Under the pieces are notes generated by a model. The model did not search any database, had not been told where the DNA came from, and was given only the letters and a program-made list of their open reading frames with translations. A stretch of 64,000 nucleotides of DNA. Origin: Streptomyces sp. SS1-1 (GTDB lineage Bacteria > Actinomycetota > Actinomycetes > Streptomycetales > Streptomycetaceae). The stretch covers positions 5,744,501 through 5,808,500 of the forward strand of contig NZ_WBXN01000004.1 in the NCBI RefSeq assembly GCF_008973465.1. Reading direction: 5' to 3'. Positions within the stretch are counted from its first letter, which is position 1, and each line of letters starts with the position of its first letter. Both the position numbers and the translations under genes were made by a program. Shown piece by piece: positions 61,174 to 64,000 of this stretch.

Positions 61174-63621
61174 ATGGACGCCCCGCGAGACACCCCGGAC
61201 ACCCCCGGAGCCGAGGCCCGGCGGGAGCCCCTCGACGCCGCCGGCGACGCCGCGGCCGTCGTCTCCGCGGGCGGGCGGGTGCTCGCCTGGACCCGGGCCG
61301 CCGAGGACCTCCTCGGGCTGCCGGCGGCCGACGTCGTCGGCACCCGGGGACTGGACCTGCTCGAGACGCCCGGCGACCGCGCGCGGGCGGTCGCCGTCGC
61401 CGAACGCTGCCGGTCCGGCGCGGGCTGGAGCGGCCGGTTCACGGTCCGGCGCCGCGACGGGCACACCGTCGACGTCGACGTACGGGTCTCCCCGGGCTTC
61501 CGCGTCGGCCACGAGGAGTGCTACCTGGTCTCCGCCCGGGATCGCCCCCCGCCGTGGATCGTCGGCGAGTCCGTCCTCAACGGCTTCCTGACCCGCTCAC
61601 CGGTCGGCATGGCCGTCGTGGACCGGCGGCTGCGCTACGTCTGGCTGAACGACACCCTGGAGCGCCTCGGCGGAGTCCCGCGCGGCCAGCGGCTCGGCCG
61701 CCGCCTCGGCGATCTGCTGCCCGGTCTCGAGGCGGAGACCATCGAGGGCCTGATGAGCAAGGTCCTGGAGACCCGCGTCCCGGTCACCGACTACGAGTAC
61801 GTCGGCTGGAGCTGGTCCGACCCGCACCGCCAGCGCGCCTACTCGACGTCGTTCTTCCCGCTCATCGACCCCGACGACACGGTCAGCGGCGTCTGCTACA
61901 TGGTCCTCGACATCACCGAGCGGTGGACCGCCCACCGGCTGCTGACCCTCGTCAACGAGGCCGGCACCCGGATCGGCACCACCCTCGACGTGCTGTCGAC
62001 CGCGCAGGAACTCGCCGACTTCGCCGTGCCCGCCTTCGCGGACTTCGTCGCCGTGGACCTGCTGGAACCGGTCCTCAGTACCGAGGGGCACGGCGCCTGG
62101 CTCACCGACGCAGGCCCGGCCCTCGTCGGCGCGGTGATGCGCCGGGCCGGTCTGCGGTCGGTCCGCGACGGCTGCCCGGAGGCCGTCGCGCACGTGGGCG
62201 ACCCGGTCGACTTCGTCCCGCCGCCGCACGACGAGCACCTGCTCGGCGAGGGCGGCCCCGTCCTCATCCCGGTCCTCGACCCGTTCGACTCCCGGTGGGC
62301 CGCCGAACAGCCCCGCCGGGCGGCCAGCATGCGCGCCTACGGGCTGCACTCGATGATCTGCGTGCCCATGCGGGCCCGCGACACCGCGCTCGGCCTCACC
62401 ACGTTCATCCGCTCACGCAACCCCGCCTCCTTCCGGCCCGACGACGTCCTCGTCGCCCAGGAGCTGGTCGCCCGCGCGGCGCTCTGCGTCGACAACGCCC
62501 GCCGCTACACCCGGGAGCACACCGCCGCCGTCACCCTCCAGCGCAGTCTGCTGCCGCAGGCGCTCACCGGCGGCACCGCCCTGGAGGTCGCCTCCGCCTA
62601 CCGCCCGGCCGACCCCACGGACGGCGTCGGCGGCGACTGGTTCGACGTCATCCCGCTGTCGGGCGCCCGGGTCGGGCTCGTCATCGGCGACGTCGTCGGG
62701 CACGGCATCGCCGCCGCGGCCGCCATGGGACGGCTCCGCACCGCTGTGCAGACCCTCGCCGACATGGAACTGCCGCCCGACGAACTCCTCGCCCACCTCG
62801 ACGACCTGGTCCTGCGGCTCAGCGAGGAGCAGCCCGACGCGGGCGGGGCCGGCTTCCTCGGCGCGACCTGCCTGTACGCCGTCTACGACCCCGTCACCCG
62901 GCTCTGCACGATGGCCCGCGCCGGACACCCGCCGCCCGTCGTCGTCACCCCCGACGGCCAGGTGTCCTACCCCGAGCCGCCCGCCGGACCGCCGCTCGGC
63001 CTCGGCGGCCTGGCCTTCGAGTCCGCCGAGATCGAACTCGCCGAGCACAGCCTGCTCGGGCTCTACACCAACGGCCTCGTCGAGAGCGAGACCGCCGACG
63101 TCGACAGCGGCATGGCCCGGCTGGGCGACCTGCTCTCCCGGCGCGACCTCGACCTCGACACGCTCTGCGCGTCCGCGGTGCGCGACCTCGTGCCCGAGCA
63201 GCAGCCCGACGACGTCGCCCTGCTGCTGACCCGCACCCGGGCCCTCGACCCCGGCGACGTCGTCTCCTGGGACGTGCCCGTCGACCCGGCCGCCGTCGCC
63301 GAGGCACGCGCCCGCGCCACCCGGCAGATGGCCGCCTGGCACCTCGACGACCTCACCATGACCACCGAACTGATCGTCAGCGAGCTGGTCACCAACGCGA
63401 TCCGCTACGCCGAACCCCCGGTGCGCCTACGGCTCCTGCGCGACTCCCGGCTGACCTGCGAGGTCGCCGACGCCAGCAGCACCGCGCCCCGGCTGCGCCA
63501 CGCCCGCAGCACGGACGAGGGCGGCCGGGGCCTGTTCCTGGTGGCGCAGCTCGCGCACCGCTGGGGCGTCCGCTACACCTCCGGCGGGAAGATCATCTGG
63601 GCCGAGCTGGAACTTCCCTGA
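61174..63621 (+). CDS. PAS-PAS-GAF-SpoIIE phosphatase with C-terminal HATPase domain
   Basis: An 815-residue protein: two PAS domains (about 15-255, including FLTRSPVGMAVVDRRLRYVW), GAF (about 270-435), SpoIIE-type PP2C (about 455-680) and an RsbW-like ATPase (about 690-815: TTELIVSELVTNAIRYAEPP, GRGLFLVAQLAHRWGVRY). It thus combines phosphatase and anti-sigma kinase-like modules. In the PP2C domain the metal-binding Asp of the YTDG motif is Asn633 (GLYTNGLVESE). GAGGAG precedes the ATG. Divergent from, and homologous to, the gene at 58911. Confidence 0.93.
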   Translation: MDAPRDTPDTPGAEARREPLDAAGDAAAVVSAGGRVLAWTRAAEDLLGLPAADVVGTRGLDLLETPGDRARAVAVAERCRSGAGWSGRFTVRRRDGHTVDVDVRVSPGFRVGHEECYLVSARDRPPPWIVGESVLNGFLTRSPVGMAVVDRRLRYVWLNDTLERLGGVPRGQRLGRRLGDLLPGLEAETIEGLMSKVLETRVPVTDYEYVGWSWSDPHRQRAYSTSFFPLIDPDDTVSGVCYMVLDITERWTAHRLLTLVNEAGTRIGTTLDVLSTAQELADFAVPAFADFVAVDLLEPVLSTEGHGAWLTDAGPALVGAVMRRAGLRSVRDGCPEAVAHVGDPVDFVPPPHDEHLLGEGGPVLIPVLDPFDSRWAAEQPRRAASMRAYGLHSMICVPMRARDTALGLTTFIRSRNPASFRPDDVLVAQELVARAALCVDNARRYTREHTAAVTLQRSLLPQALTGGTALEVASAYRPADPTDGVGGDWFDVIPLSGARVGLVIGDVVGHGIAAAAAMGRLRTAVQTLADMELPPDELLAHLDDLVLRLSEEQPDAGGAGFLGATCLYAVYDPVTRLCTMARAGHPPPVVVTPDGQVSYPEPPAGPPLGLGGLAFESAEIELAEHSLLGLYTNGLVESETADVDSGMARLGDLLSRRDLDLDTLCASAVRDLVPEQQPDDVALLLTRTRALDPGDVVSWDVPVDPAAVAEARARATRQMAAWHLDDLTMTTELIVSELVTNAIRYAEPPVRLRLLRDSRLTCEVADASSTAPRLRHARSTDEGGRGLFLVAQLAHRWGVRYTSGGKIIWAELELP

Positions 63622-63630
63622 CCGCCGCGC

Positions 63631-64000
63631 TCAGGCGCGGTCCGCCACCGGCGTGCCGCGCACCCAGGCCACCGAGACCAGCGCGCCGACCACACACAGC
63701 GTCCCGGCGACCAGGACCGAGGTGTGCACACCGTTCATGAACGCCGCCCGGCTCCCCTCGGTGACGGCCGCCCGGAGCTGCTCCGGCATCCCGGCGGTGA
63801 CCGGGGCGACCCCCATGGCCACCGCGTCCTTGGCGCCGCCCAGGCCCTCGGCCGCCGCCGCGGGCACCCCGGCCGAGGTCAGCTCGCCGGTCAGGGTGGC
63901 CCCGACCCGGCTGCTGATCAGGGACACCAGCACCGACGTGCCGAGCGCGCCGCCGATCTGCAGGGCGGTCCCCTGCAGACCACCGGCGACCCCGCCGTCC
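63631..64000 (-). CDS. DHA2-type MFS multidrug exporter, C-terminal part
   Basis: The last 122 codons of a gene entering from the right edge. The segment GVAGGLQGTALQIGGALGTS is the conserved antiporter motif of 14-helix DHA2 (EmrB/QacA-type) drug:H+ antiporters. An extracytoplasmic loop (VTAGMPEQLRAAVTEGSRAAF) and a final helix (TSVLVAGTLCVVGALVSVAWV) follow. The frame stays open to the window end, so the start is outside. Convergent with the HATPase-phosphatase gene. Confidence 0.88.
   Translation of the reverse strand, partial: DGGVAGGLQGTALQIGGALGTSVLVSLISSRVGATLTGELTSAGVPAAAAEGLGGAKDAVAMGVAPVTAGMPEQLRAAVTEGSRAAFMNGVHTSVLVAGTLCVVGALVSVAWVRGTPVADRA

Noticed and set aside
56151..63740. A 2529-residue open frame covering several minus-strand genes
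   Set aside because: It is a frame shadow of well-recognised genes on both strands, with no consistent domain content.

Overview
The window is chromosomal DNA of a high-GC actinomycete, almost certainly a Streptomyces. G or C dominates third codon positions, GTG and TTG starts are frequent, intact genes essentially lack TTA codons (I found one in frame), and many proteins match typical Streptomyces families (AldO, SpoIIE/RsbU phosphatases, BrkB, DUF2637, XdhC, PucR). I see no phage, insertion sequence, CRISPR array, tRNA or rRNA.

Positions 1-4800 hold an assimilatory sulfate reduction operon on the minus strand: sulfite reductase, a 59-residue zinc-ribbon protein, cysH, cysC, cysD and cysN (cut by the window edge). 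Its first five genes are chained by 4-base ATGA overlaps. A 27-codon leader peptide with a late Cys codon precedes it, suggesting cysteine-sensitive attenuation. Positions 4.8-16.9 kb carry housekeeping and accessory genes: a GNAT enzyme, a secreted propeller-like protein, a GAF-type regulator, an AidB-like acyl-CoA dehydrogenase, a BrkB membrane protein, an NmrA-type reductase divergent from an AraC regulator, two VOC proteins, ThuA and a Tat-exported ferritin-like protein. Positions 17.2-26.2 kb carry a carboxylesterase, homocysteine methyltransferase, DUF2264 protein, PEP mutase/isocitrate lyase homologue, NUDIX hydrolase, cupin, a TTA-containing membrane toroid protein and a TetR regulator.

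Positions 26.5-35.4 kb hold alditol oxidase (aldO) divergent from a frameshifted 2-hydroxyacid dehydrogenase, a radical-SAM enzyme with an unusual Cys spacing, a remarkable sigma-like/zinc-finger/transmembrane/CBM2 fusion protein, an RsgA-type GTPase, and an ada-ogt alkylation-repair pair. Positions 35.4-45.2 kb hold membrane, signalling and secreted proteins, an anti-sigma-type ATPase, and an FhuF-like siderophore-iron reductase behind an iron box.

Positions 45.4-54.1 kb form a purine-catabolism locus: PucR regulator, three-subunit xanthine dehydrogenase, purine permease and XdhC maturation factor. Positions 54.1-64 kb hold a stand-alone LanC-like protein with a CCG zinc motif, an SRPBCC protein, a polysaccharide deacetylase behind TATAC/GTATA repeats, three SpoIIE-type phosphatases (two of them a divergent homologous pair), an IclR regulator, and the C-terminus of a DHA2-type drug exporter.

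The most unusual items are the CBM2 sensor-like fusion (30543-32024), the CX8CX2C radical-SAM enzyme (29023-30342), the CCG-type LanC homologue, probable catalytically degenerate PP2C and AlkA modules, and several non-coding repeat arrays.
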